Assembly (NCBI GenBank): GCA_937864115.1
Contig: CALMII010000041.1
Coordinates: 31,045-95,044, forward strand
Direction: 5' to 3'
Length of the DNA stretch: 64,000 nucleotides
DNA from: an uncultured Steroidobacter sp.
GTDB taxonomy: Bacteria; Pseudomonadota; Gammaproteobacteria; Steroidobacterales; Steroidobacteraceae
The translations under genes were made by a program, and so were the position numbers. Below are positions 42,973-51,342 of the stretch, piece by piece (position 1 is the stretch's first letter; each line of letters opens with the position of its first letter). The notes beneath the pieces are model-generated. The model was not told the DNA's origin and did not search any database. It saw only the letters and a program-made list of their open reading frames with translations.

Positions 42973-43740
42973 CTAGCGAAAGAGATCTTGCTCGATCGGC
43001 CGGATCAGCGCCGCGGCCCCCGTCGAATCCTTGAAGTACTCCGCCGGCACACCGCGCACGATCACCATCGGCCGCCCTTCCGCCGCTTCACCCGTCACCA
43101 GCGTCGCCGCCGCACAGAGCTGATCCGCAATCGCAATCTGCGTCACCTGCAGCGGCCGGCCACTGCGATCGTGCGTGCCGCGCAGATCGACGAGCGCCCG
43201 CAGTCCGGCGCAGCCCACGCAAACGCCGGTGACGCCCATGCGCCACGGCCGGCCGAAGCTGTCGGAGATCAGCACGGCGAGTCCGATGCCATGGTGTTCC
43301 TGCAGGCGCAGTTGCAGCGAGAACGCGGACGCGTCGGGATCGACCGGCAACAGCAGCGCACGGTCGGGGCCGGCGGGAAGATTGGACTGATCGATCGCCG
43401 CATTGGCGACCACGAAGCCGAGCCGATGCCGCACGATCAGTACGTTCGGTGCCACGCGAACCACTTCCGTCGATTCGCGCAACACGAGTTCGACCAGGCG
43501 CGGATCCTTGAAGCAGCGTTGTGCCAGCGCCAGCGCTTCGGCGCCCGGTGTCACGCTCGCCAGTTCGACGTAGCGGTTCTCCGCCTTCGACACGATCTTC
43601 TGCGCGACGACGAGCACATCGCCGTCCTGCAGGTGCAGTCCCGCAGAAGCAAGCGCGCGGTCGAGCAGATCGGCGAGATCATCGCCGGGTCGTACTTCCG
43701 GCAATCCCGGCACCGGGATGAAAGAAAGCGTGCCGCTCAC
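42973..43740 (-). CDS. cofE: coenzyme F420:L-glutamate ligase (CofE), single-domain
   Basis: 255 aa. It adds gamma-linked glutamates to F420-0. The N-terminal segment PVPGLPEVRPGDDLADLL, VVAQKIVSKAENR, and ISDSFGRPWRMG with the GTP/metal residues are all present. It starts with GTG overlapping the fbiC stop (GTGA, 43737-43740). It lacks the C-terminal FMN-nitroreductase domain of mycobacterial FbiB that reduces dehydro-F420-0. Confidence 0.95.
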   Translation of the reverse strand: MSGTLSFIPVPGLPEVRPGDDLADLLDRALASAGLHLQDGDVLVVAQKIVSKAENRYVELASVTPGAEALALAQRCFKDPRLVELVLRESTEVVRVAPNVLIVRHRLGFVVANAAIDQSNLPAGPDRALLLPVDPDASAFSLQLRLQEHHGIGLAVLISDSFGRPWRMGVTGVCVGCAGLRALVDLRGTHDRSGRPLQVTQIAIADQLCAAATLVTGEAAEGRPMVIVRGVPAEYFKDSTGAAALIRPIEQDLFR

Positions 43741-46148
43741 GCAGTCGCGCTGGCTGTGCGTCGCGCCAGCGGCGCATTGCGGGTCGGTGCCAGCGGTGCC
43801 GCAGTGGCGGCGTGAGCGATCCGGTCTGCATCGACATCGCGATACAGCGTCGTGCGCTGGCGCCACGGACGATCCAGCGCGGCGATGAGTTCCTGCATTT
43901 TTTGCGGCGGGAATTCCTCGCCATGCACCGCGCCGGCGGCGCGGCTGATGGATTCGTTCATGAGCGTGCCGCCCAGATCGTTCGCGCCGGACGTCAGGCA
44001 GCGTTGCGCCCATTGCGGGCCGAGCTTCACCCACGACGCCTGGATGTTGCGAACGAAGGGATGCAGCACGAGGCGTGCGACCGCGTGCATCAGGATCGCT
44101 TCGCGCAGCGTCGGGCCGCGACGGGCGCGGCCGCGCAGATACATCGGCGCTTCCATGTGCACGAACGGCAGCGGCACGAATTCGGTGAGGCCGCCGGTGT
44201 CCTGCTGCAGTTCGCGCAGGCGCAGCAGGTGCCGCGCCCAGTGCTCGTAGCCCTCGATGCTGCCGTACATGATGGTGGAGGTCGTCGCGATGCCGGCGCG
44301 ATGCGCGCGGGCGACGACGTCGAGCCATTCCTGCGTATCGAGCTTGTCGGGCGCGAGTTCGCGACGGATGTCGTCGTCGAGAATTTCCGCCGCCGTGCCC
44401 GGCAGCGAATCGACGCCGGCACGCTTCAGTTCGACCAGGAATTCATCGATAGAGATGCCGAGCGTGCGCGCGCCATGCGCGACTTCGAGCGGCGAGAACG
44501 CGTGCACGTGGATGCGCGGCTGCGCCTGCTTCGCGGCGCGCGCGATGTCGAGATAAGTCTCGCCGGTGAAAGACGGATGGATGCCGCCCTGCATGCACAC
44601 TTCGGTGCCGCCGCGCTCCCACGCCTCGCCGACGCGGCGACGGATCTCGTTGAGATCCACCAGGTACGGCGCGCCGCGCAGATGATCGTGCGTCTTGCCC
44701 TTGGAGAAGGCGCAGAAGCTGCACTTGTAGAGACAGATGTTGGTGTAGTTGATGTTGCGCACGACGGCGTAGCTCACCGTGTTGCCGACAGTTTGCTGGC
44801 GCAGCTCATCGGCGGCGCGACACAGGTGCACGAAGTCCGCGCCGCGTGCGGTGAAGAGTTCTGCGATCTCGCGTTCAGCCAGCCCGTCCGCTGCGCGTTC
44901 GATCAACGCGGATAGCGTCGAACGGCGCGGCAGTGCGGCGAGCGGGACATCGCGCGTGTCGTCGGCATCGGCCGGTTCGGTCGAGCCCGCCGTCCAGCGG
45001 CCCACGCGAGCCCAGCCTGCGCCGTCGGACAGGCGCAGCACGGACGCATGCAGTTCAGGCGCGATCCATTCATTGCGCGAGCGGACATGCGCGGGATACA
45101 CGGTGAGCCGTTCGACCAGATCGCACCCTGCGCGCGCCGTGTCCTGCGCCAGCCGGTCGAGATGCGGCCACGGCGCTTCGGGATTCACGTGATCCGGCGT
45201 GAGCGGCGAGACGCCGCCCCAGTCGTTGATGCCGGCGGCGATGAGTTCCGGCAGATCGCCGCCGTACAGATTCGGCGGCGCCTGGATGCTCATGTGCGCG
45301 CCGAAAATCAGGCGCGCCGCGGCGATCGTCCAGCACAGCTCGTCCATCGACGGCTCCGGCGCGGCGTGCATCTTCGTGCCCGGCTTGGCGCGGAAGTTCT
45401 GGACGATGATTTCCTGCAGGTGGCCGTAGCGATCCGACAGGTCGCGCAGCGCGAGCAGCGAGTCGAGGCGTTCCCGTCGCGTCTCGCCGATGCCGATCAG
45501 GATGCCGCTCGTCATCGGGACGCGCGCTTCGCCGGCGAGCCGCAAGGTGTCGAGCCGCCGCGCCGGCACCTTGTCCGGCGAGCCGAAATGCGGACCGCCG
45601 CGCTGGCACAGCCGGTCCGAGGACGATTCGAGCATGATGCCCATCGACGGCGCGACCTTGCGCAGCCGCGCGAGATCGTCCGCATTCATCAGCCCCGGAT
45701 TCAGATGCGGCAGCAGGCCGGTTTCGCGAACCACGCGGCCGGCGATGTGTTCGAGGTAGTCGAGTGTCGTCGCAAAGCCGAGAGTCGCCAGCGCTTCGCG
45801 GGCGCGTGCATAACGCGCTTCGGGACGATCGCCCAGCGTGAACAGCACTTCCTTGCAGCCGAGCGCCGCGCCGTCGCGTGCGATGCGCAGCACGTCGTCG
45901 GGTTCGAGATAGGGTTTGTCGAGATGCCGCGGCGTCTGCGCAAAGGTGCAGTAGTGGCATACGTCGCGACATAGCTGCGTCAGCGGCACGAACACCTTGC
46001 GCGAGTAACTGATGCGCGTGCCCCAGCCACGCTCGCGCAGTTCGCCGGCCAGCGGCGCGAGCGCGCGCCAGTCGGTGTGGTCCAGCAGCGCGTACGCCTG
46101 TTCGGCGGTCGGTCGCTGGTCGAGCCACGAATGAAGCGGGGACGTCAT
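43737..46148 (-). CDS. fbiC: bifunctional Fo synthase (CofG/CofH fusion)
   Basis: 803 aa. Two radical-SAM halves: CofG with C60-x3-C64-x2-C67 (CRDVCHYC) and CofH with C472-x3-C476-x2-C479 (CLYKCSFC). Together they make 7,8-didemethyl-8-hydroxy-5-deazariboflavin (Fo) from tyrosine and a riboflavin precursor. The fused order CofG-CofH is the actinobacterial FbiC arrangement. It overlaps cofE by 4 bp and lies 3 bp after cofC. Confidence 0.97.
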   Translation of the reverse strand: MTSPLHSWLDQRPTAEQAYALLDHTDWRALAPLAGELRERGWGTRISYSRKVFVPLTQLCRDVCHYCTFAQTPRHLDKPYLEPDDVLRIARDGAALGCKEVLFTLGDRPEARYARAREALATLGFATTLDYLEHIAGRVVRETGLLPHLNPGLMNADDLARLRKVAPSMGIMLESSSDRLCQRGGPHFGSPDKVPARRLDTLRLAGEARVPMTSGILIGIGETRRERLDSLLALRDLSDRYGHLQEIIVQNFRAKPGTKMHAAPEPSMDELCWTIAAARLIFGAHMSIQAPPNLYGGDLPELIAAGINDWGGVSPLTPDHVNPEAPWPHLDRLAQDTARAGCDLVERLTVYPAHVRSRNEWIAPELHASVLRLSDGAGWARVGRWTAGSTEPADADDTRDVPLAALPRRSTLSALIERAADGLAEREIAELFTARGADFVHLCRAADELRQQTVGNTVSYAVVRNINYTNICLYKCSFCAFSKGKTHDHLRGAPYLVDLNEIRRRVGEAWERGGTEVCMQGGIHPSFTGETYLDIARAAKQAQPRIHVHAFSPLEVAHGARTLGISIDEFLVELKRAGVDSLPGTAAEILDDDIRRELAPDKLDTQEWLDVVARAHRAGIATTSTIMYGSIEGYEHWARHLLRLRELQQDTGGLTEFVPLPFVHMEAPMYLRGRARRGPTLREAILMHAVARLVLHPFVRNIQASWVKLGPQWAQRCLTSGANDLGGTLMNESISRAAGAVHGEEFPPQKMQELIAALDRPWRQRTTLYRDVDADRIAHAATAAPLAPTRNAPLARRTASATA

Positions 46149-46151
46149 CGG

Positions 46152-46826
46152 TTATCTCGCAGGCGCGAAGTCCGGATCGCTGTGTGACAGTGCCTGCAGC
46201 GCTGTCGCCGCCGGATGCTGCTGCAACAGCGCCAGATCCTCGGGCTCATCCACGTCGAGCGCCAGTTCCGGCAGTTCCACGATGTTCGCAGTCATGCCGG
46301 CTGCTGTCGCGGCGTGCAGATGCCGTTCGAAACTGCGACCGCCGAAGGTCGGCGCGATGATCTGCGGCGGCGAGCACAGCAGTGCATTGGTGCCGATGCG
46401 TTGACGATCGGGAACGATCGCAATCCCCGGCTGGGGCGCGGCCAGCAACTGCTGCAGCGATGCCACCGTTGCCAGCGGTAGATCGCCGGGCAGCATGAGC
46501 ACGCGCGACGGTTTGACCGACTGCAGCGTGTCGAGCGCGGACGACAGCGCAAACGACATGCCGAGATCCGCGGGCTGCATGACCGTCAGCGCGCCGGCCG
46601 CTGCTGCGAATGCGGCGACCTGCTGGCTCGATGTCGCCACCGCCACACCCTGAATCTCGTCGCAGGCGCGCAACGTGCGGATCACGTGGCCGGCCATCGC
46701 AAAGAACAGGCGAGAACGCTGCTGTGCATCGAGCGCGGAGGCGAGACGCGACTTCGCCTGTTCGCTCGACTTGAGCGGTACCAGCGCCCAGGTGCCGCCG
46801 TGCTGACTCGCGGAGACGTCAGCCAT
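46152..46826 (-). CDS. cofC: phospholactate/phosphoenolpyruvate guanylyltransferase (CofC/FbiD)
   Basis: 224 aa. Nucleotidyltransferase motifs: ALVPLKSSEQAKSRLAS (the GTP loop), LMLPGDLPLA (metal Asp) and GTNALLCSPPQI. It activates the three-carbon acid for CofD. Which acid (2-phospholactate, PEP, or 3-phosphoglycerate) cannot be told by eye. Its start overlaps the end of the Fgd-like gene by 8 bp. Confidence 0.92.
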   Translation of the reverse strand: MADVSASQHGGTWALVPLKSSEQAKSRLASALDAQQRSRLFFAMAGHVIRTLRACDEIQGVAVATSSQQVAAFAAAAGALTVMQPADLGMSFALSSALDTLQSVKPSRVLMLPGDLPLATVASLQQLLAAPQPGIAIVPDRQRIGTNALLCSPPQIIAPTFGGRSFERHLHAATAAGMTANIVELPELALDVDEPEDLALLQQHPAATALQALSHSDPDFAPAR

Positions 46827-47835
46827 GAGCGGCGCGCAGCTTCGGCGCGATGCGTTCGCTGAACAGCTCGAGGAACCGCGCCTGGTCCGGTCCCGGCGCA
46901 TGAAAGACCAGATGATTGAAGCCGAGGTCGATGTAACGCGCGATGGCGGCGACCGCTTCGTCCGCATCGCTGCTCACGATCCAGCGCGACGCAGCACGCT
47001 CGACGGGCAGCGCATCGGCGAGCTTTTCCATTTCGATCGGATCTTCGACGTTCACTTTCTCTTCGGGCTTCAGCGCCAGCGCGCCCCAGTAGCGCGTGTC
47101 CTGCAGCGCGCGCTCGCGATCGGTGTCGAACGACAGCTTGATCTCGATCATGCGGTCGACGTCCCCCGGCCGCTTGCCTGCCTTGGCGATGCCCGCATCG
47201 AGATTCGGCAGCAGCGTGTCGGTGTACAGCTCCCACTGCTTGCCGCTGGTGCAGATGAAGCCTTCGCCTTTCTCGCCGGCGAACTTCGCCATGACGGGAC
47301 CGGCGCCGGCGATGTAGATCGGCACGGGCAGCGCAGGCCGGTCGTAGATGGTCGCTTTCTCGGTGCGGTAGTAGGTGCCCTCGTAGCTCAGGCGCTCCTC
47401 GGTCCAGAGGCGGCGAATGAGATCGACTGCTTCCTTGAATCGCGCCGTGCGCTCTTTCTGTTCGGGCCACACCATGCCGCTCGCCGGGACTTCGTTCAGG
47501 GATTCTCCGGTGCCGATGCCGAGGATCACGCGTCCGGGAAACAACGACCCCAGCGTGCCGAAGGCGTGCGCGACGACGGACGGGTGGTAGCGGAAAGTCG
47601 GCGTCAGCACGCTGGTGCCGATCAGCACGCGCGAGGTGCGTGCGCCGAGTGCGCCGAGCCAGGCGAGCGAGAACGGCGCGTGGCCGCCGGTGTGTCGCCA
47701 GGGCTGGAAGTGATCGCTGGTCCAGACCGAATCCAGGCCGAGCGATTCGGCCAGCACGCCGTACTCCAGCAGTTCGGTGGGTCCGAACTGTTCTGCGGAA
47801 GCCTTGTAGCCGAGTTTCAGGGGCGCATGTTTCAT
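46819..47835 (-). CDS. fgd: F420-dependent glucose-6-phosphate dehydrogenase (Fgd-like)
   Basis: 338 aa, against 336 in the mycobacterial enzyme. It oxidises glucose-6-phosphate and reduces F420 to F420H2. The active-site residues known from that family are kept with a +2 offset: Glu15, His42 and Trp46 in SDHFQPWRH, and Glu111 in GTGESLNE. The phosphate-binding Lys/Arg positions are in TSGKQWELY, EIKLSFD and TRYWGAL. Near its end DPIEMEKLADALP and NHLVFHAPGPDQ match closely. Start at MKHAPLKLGYKASAEQ. Other sugar phosphates remain possible. Confidence 0.93.
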   Translation of the reverse strand: MKHAPLKLGYKASAEQFGPTELLEYGVLAESLGLDSVWTSDHFQPWRHTGGHAPFSLAWLGALGARTSRVLIGTSVLTPTFRYHPSVVAHAFGTLGSLFPGRVILGIGTGESLNEVPASGMVWPEQKERTARFKEAVDLIRRLWTEERLSYEGTYYRTEKATIYDRPALPVPIYIAGAGPVMAKFAGEKGEGFICTSGKQWELYTDTLLPNLDAGIAKAGKRPGDVDRMIEIKLSFDTDRERALQDTRYWGALALKPEEKVNVEDPIEMEKLADALPVERAASRWIVSSDADEAVAAIARYIDLGFNHLVFHAPGPDQARFLELFSERIAPKLRAAHG

Positions 47836-47845
47836 CGGTCGAATG

Positions 47846-48763
47846 TCAGTTCCGGGGCAGCCGGGCGAGTACTTCCTCGCTGAAGCGCTGTGCATATTCG
47901 CACCATTCGGCGCGCGTTGTCGCAAGCATGTGCACCGCCGCACCGACGACGCCGAGTGTCTTCAGCCGGTCGATCTTTTCCAGCACGGCCTCGGCATTGA
48001 AATCCTTACCGATCGAACTGAGGCTGCCAAGTCGGATTTCCGGCGGGCGCTGTCGGCCGATCTTCTCGCAGTGCTCATGCAGGTAACGAATGGCCACGGC
48101 GAGATCGTCCGGACCCGTGATTTCGGCGGTCCGCGATGTGCTGGAAACGCCGGGCTGGGTGAAGAAGGGATACCAGGCATCGCCCATTTCCACGGCGCGA
48201 CGGATCGCGCGCGGCGAATTGCCGCCGATCAGCAGCGGCGGATGCGGCTTCTGCACCGGTCGCGGCAGGATGCGGGCGCCGCGCGCCTCGTAGCCGGTGC
48301 CCTTGAATGAAAACTCGTCATTGGTCCACGCGGCCTTCAGTGCTGCGAGGTATTCGTCGACCAGATCGTTGCGCCGTTCGAAATCCACGCCGAGCGCGAA
48401 GTATTCGCCCTTCATGTAGCCGGCGCCGATGCCGAGCGCCACCCGCCCGCCGGAGAACACGTCGAGCGTCGCGACAGCGCGCGCCGTGATGAATGGATTG
48501 CGATACGGCAATACCAGGATGCCGGTCTGCAGTCGCACGGTGCGCGTCGCCGCGGCGACGAACGACAGCATCACGAAGGGATCCTGCGCGTGATGGCCGC
48601 CGGCATCGAGCCATCTGCCGGAAGGGCAGGGATGATCGGTGACATTGCAGCCGGCGAAGCCGGTGCGTTCGATGGCCGCGCCGATCTCGGTGACGGCGTC
48701 CGGCGTCAGGAATTCCTGCGGATGCTGGATGTGATCGAAGGGCAGGGTGACGTTGATTTCCAT
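47846..48763 (-). CDS. LLM-class F420-dependent oxidoreductase
   Basis: 305 aa, TIM-barrel of the luciferase-like (LLM) family. NVTDHPCPSGRWLDAGGHH contains the F420-side His region; VRLQTGILVLPYRNPF and GRVALGIGAGYMKGEYFALG are diagnostic of the TIGR03619-like F420 group. Substrate unknown. It is the first gene of the F420 operon, 10 bp before fgd. Confidence 0.88.
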   Translation of the reverse strand: MEINVTLPFDHIQHPQEFLTPDAVTEIGAAIERTGFAGCNVTDHPCPSGRWLDAGGHHAQDPFVMLSFVAAATRTVRLQTGILVLPYRNPFITARAVATLDVFSGGRVALGIGAGYMKGEYFALGVDFERRNDLVDEYLAALKAAWTNDEFSFKGTGYEARGARILPRPVQKPHPPLLIGGNSPRAIRRAVEMGDAWYPFFTQPGVSSTSRTAEITGPDDLAVAIRYLHEHCEKIGRQRPPEIRLGSLSSIGKDFNAEAVLEKIDRLKTLGVVGAAVHMLATTRAEWCEYAQRFSEEVLARLPRN

Positions 48764-48788
48764 GTTCAGGTTCCGGGTCGGGTTCTCC

Positions 48789-48845
48789 CTGTGGGGCCGG
48801 CTTTAGCCGGCCTTCTTCAGAGTCAGGCTGAAGCCTGACCTACAG
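48789..48845. repeat. two-hairpin repeat, copy 6
   Basis: Full unit in the inverted orientation, between the LLM gene start and the truncated dehydrogenase. Confidence 0.9.
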
Positions 48846-48859
48846 GCAGAGGCACACCG

Positions 48860-48973
48860 TCACAGATCGCCCGTCAGCGTCCACGCGCCGACCGCAGCGA
48901 GTGCGAGAGCGATGGCGCGGCCGATGCCGCCGCCGCCGCCCGTGACGATCGCGACCTGATCCGTCAATTGCAT
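48860..48973 (-). pseudogene. short-chain dehydrogenase remnant
   Basis: 37-codon ORF: LTDQVAIVTGGGGGIGRAIALALA is the complete N-terminal Rossmann glycine motif of an SDR, then VGAWTLTGDL and stop. The rest of an enzyme of about 250 aa is missing; the final residues could be the original C-terminus brought in by an internal deletion (inference). Confidence 0.7.
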
Positions 48974-48989
48974 GTCGGGACGCATGGCT

Positions 48990-50024
48990 TCAGCGCGTGA
49001 TTCTGCCTTTGGGCGAGGAGCGTTCGATCATTCCGCAAGTCTCTTCGCCATTCCAGCGATAACGCGCGCCGGCCTGCTGCAGCACGGGAAAATCCGGCGG
49101 CATCTCCGGCCGGCCCATCGCGAACGTGCCGAGGATGGTTTCGCCTTCGATGGTCACCTGGCCCTTCGGGGTTTCGAGCACGAGGGTGACATCCTGATCC
49201 TTCTCCAGTTTGCGCAGCCACGGCGCGTGCACGACCCGCGCGGGAATCAGCTCGCCGTCGCCTTCGAAAACAAAGCCCTCGTTGTACGAGGGCGAACCGT
49301 CGGGACGGGGCGGATACGCGATGTATCCGAACCCGCGACCGCCCGGAAACAGCGCGGACTGCCAGCAATGACCCCAGAAACCTTCGATCCTGCGCACGCC
49401 CTGACGGCGGATGCGCAGGCCGCTGCCCGTGAAGCGATGCACCTCGTTGCCGATGCGCAGCCTGCCGCGGGCGCGGAACAATTGTTCGTAACGATCGCCG
49501 CCCATGAACTGTTTCTCGGCGCCGCCGGAAAGTTTCGCGGCAGCGTCCATCGACATCTGGCCCTGGATGAACGGCGGCACCGCCATGGTCGTTTCGATTT
49601 CGAACTCCACGTCGACTGGCGGACCGATGCCCGGCAATGCGCCGTCGATCTGGTCGGCCGTCGTCATCTCGGCCGCGGTGCCCTTGAAGATCGTGACCCA
49701 GGTCTTGAACGGTTCGACGCAGCGATACTGCAGCGGCCCTGCGCCGAAGATGGTCGGTTTGCCGCTCACGTCGAGCTGCGGATGCGTCGGGCCGCTGCCG
49801 CGTACGCTCAGCACACGGCCGTTCGGGAAGGCGATGTTGACGGAGAGATCGTGCGCCTCCCATCTGGAGGCGAGTGCTTCGACGGCGAAGCGCGGAATGC
49901 CGATGACGCCGCGATCGTCGGAGATCCACATGTTCACGGCATCGCGCATCTCCGGATTCTCCGGGCGTTCGGCGAAGACGTACTCGCGCGAGGCCGGCAG
50001 GCCGCCGGTGAGATCAATGGCCAT
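48990..50024 (-). CDS. unknown protein, steroid-cluster type
   Basis: 344 aa, beta-rich and soluble. Segments such as FAERPENPEMRDAVNMWI, a mid-protein WGHCWQSALFPGGRGFGYIA and the end RYRWNGEETCGMIER resemble a family often found beside steroid or terpenoid genes, possibly lipocalin-like or CrtC-like; no reaction can be assigned. The start overlaps the sulfotransferase stop by 11 bp. Confidence 0.75.
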   Translation of the reverse strand: MAIDLTGGLPASREYVFAERPENPEMRDAVNMWISDDRGVIGIPRFAVEALASRWEAHDLSVNIAFPNGRVLSVRGSGPTHPQLDVSGKPTIFGAGPLQYRCVEPFKTWVTIFKGTAAEMTTADQIDGALPGIGPPVDVEFEIETTMAVPPFIQGQMSMDAAAKLSGGAEKQFMGGDRYEQLFRARGRLRIGNEVHRFTGSGLRIRRQGVRRIEGFWGHCWQSALFPGGRGFGYIAYPPRPDGSPSYNEGFVFEGDGELIPARVVHAPWLRKLEKDQDVTLVLETPKGQVTIEGETILGTFAMGRPEMPPDFPVLQQAGARYRWNGEETCGMIERSSPKGRITR

Positions 50025-51159
50025 GAGTAATTCCGGAACGTCGTGTCCACGCGGGAATGCGTGCGGTGTAGTCGGCAAACAGCGGGCGGATCGCATCGAG
50101 CTGCAGCCCGAAGTCCTGCGGATCGGCGGGCACGCTCGGTTCGCGCGTCTCGGCGTTCTGTTGCCACCAGGCCGTCATGCGGGTTTCGAATTCCTCGCTG
50201 ACGGTTTCGCCGAGCCAGGCGTACAGCCCGCGCACCTCACCGACCGGATCGCGATGCATGGCGCGGAAGTCGATGTCGTAGAAACGCGAGTCGTTGCCAG
50301 CATCGCGGAACGCCAGCGCGCGTTGCATGCCGATCGACCACTGCTCGACGTTCAGCGCGCCGTGGTAGGGGCGATCGAGATGATCGGTGAAGCGCGAGGC
50401 GATGTCGGCATACACGGCGGCCACCGAGAGCATGACTTCGGCCGGGTCGCGATGCGTCATGACGAAGCGCGCATCGGGAAAGGCCTGCGTCAGATGCGTC
50501 AGATACAGGATGTGGGTCGGCGCCTTGAGCCGCCAGGGTTTCGCAGGCATGCGCCACTGCAGCAGCTTCAGCGCGCGACGTTCATAGAAGTAGGTCGAGG
50601 TCAGGTCCGCCTGCATCAGCCACTTTGCATAGCTCGGCACCTGCGCGAAGGCGAGAAAGATCTGAGCCTTGAAATCGAGCGCCATCAGATCCTGGCATTC
50701 CTGCGGCATCGTCGCGCTGGTCGGCGTGTGCGATCTGTGACCGCGATTGCGTTCCCGGTCGCGCTCGATGCGCGGGTCGGGGCCATCGACCGTTCCCGGC
50801 GGCGGGCAGGGTTCGGTGGCTTCGAAGCGCCGCAGTGAACGCGCGTGCGGATCTTCGGCCAGCAGGCAGGAGAGCGCCGTCGAGCCGGTGCGCGGCAATC
50901 CCAGGCCAATGAGTGGTGACCTGATTTCGACTGCGTCGATCTCGGGATGCCGGCGATACCAGTCTTCGATCTGCAGGCGCTGCTTGAGATGGCCGACGAT
51001 GCGCTGGCGCATGTAGGCCTCACCTGCCGCATTGAGCCGCGCTTCGTCGCGGATCGAGCGCACGAGAATCTCGAGCCCTTCCAGGAAGGAGTCGCTGCCG
51101 AAATCCTCCAGTCCGGTGTCGGCCCGGGCCTGGGCCATCAATGCCGCATGTTCCCCCAT
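50014..51159 (-). CDS. sulfotransferase-family protein
   Basis: 381 aa. GLGLPRTGSTALSCLL is the PAPS 5'-phosphosulfate loop; FVMTHRDPAEVMLS is the 3'-phosphate loop. A helical N-terminal part precedes them. Bacterial members of this type (Sulfotransfer_3) occur near steroid or lipid genes and may modify hydroxylated substrates; the acceptor is not known. Confidence 0.88.
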   Translation of the reverse strand: MGEHAALMAQARADTGLEDFGSDSFLEGLEILVRSIRDEARLNAAGEAYMRQRIVGHLKQRLQIEDWYRRHPEIDAVEIRSPLIGLGLPRTGSTALSCLLAEDPHARSLRRFEATEPCPPPGTVDGPDPRIERDRERNRGHRSHTPTSATMPQECQDLMALDFKAQIFLAFAQVPSYAKWLMQADLTSTYFYERRALKLLQWRMPAKPWRLKAPTHILYLTHLTQAFPDARFVMTHRDPAEVMLSVAAVYADIASRFTDHLDRPYHGALNVEQWSIGMQRALAFRDAGNDSRFYDIDFRAMHRDPVGEVRGLYAWLGETVSEEFETRMTAWWQQNAETREPSVPADPQDFGLQLDAIRPLFADYTARIPAWTRRSGITHGH

Positions 51160-51237
51160 GACGGTCCTTTGCTGATGCGCTGCGTCGGCGCAGTTGAAGC
51201 GACGACAAGCCCGGAAGTAAGGCTTCTCTCGCTCTTG

Positions 51238-51322
51238 CTGTGGGGCCGGCTTCAGCCGGCCTCTGACTGTAGGTCAGGCTTCCGCCTGACTCCAAAAAGG
51301 CCGGCTGAAGCCGGCTCCACAG
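51238..51322. repeat. two-hairpin repeat, copy 7 (three hairpins)
   Basis: Order GCC-type hairpin, TCAGG-type hairpin, GCC-type hairpin; the outer ends are CTGTGGGG and TCCACAG. It looks like two overlapping copies in opposite orientation sharing the middle hairpin. Confidence 0.88.
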
Positions 51323-51342
51323 GAAGATGATGGAGAACAGGA

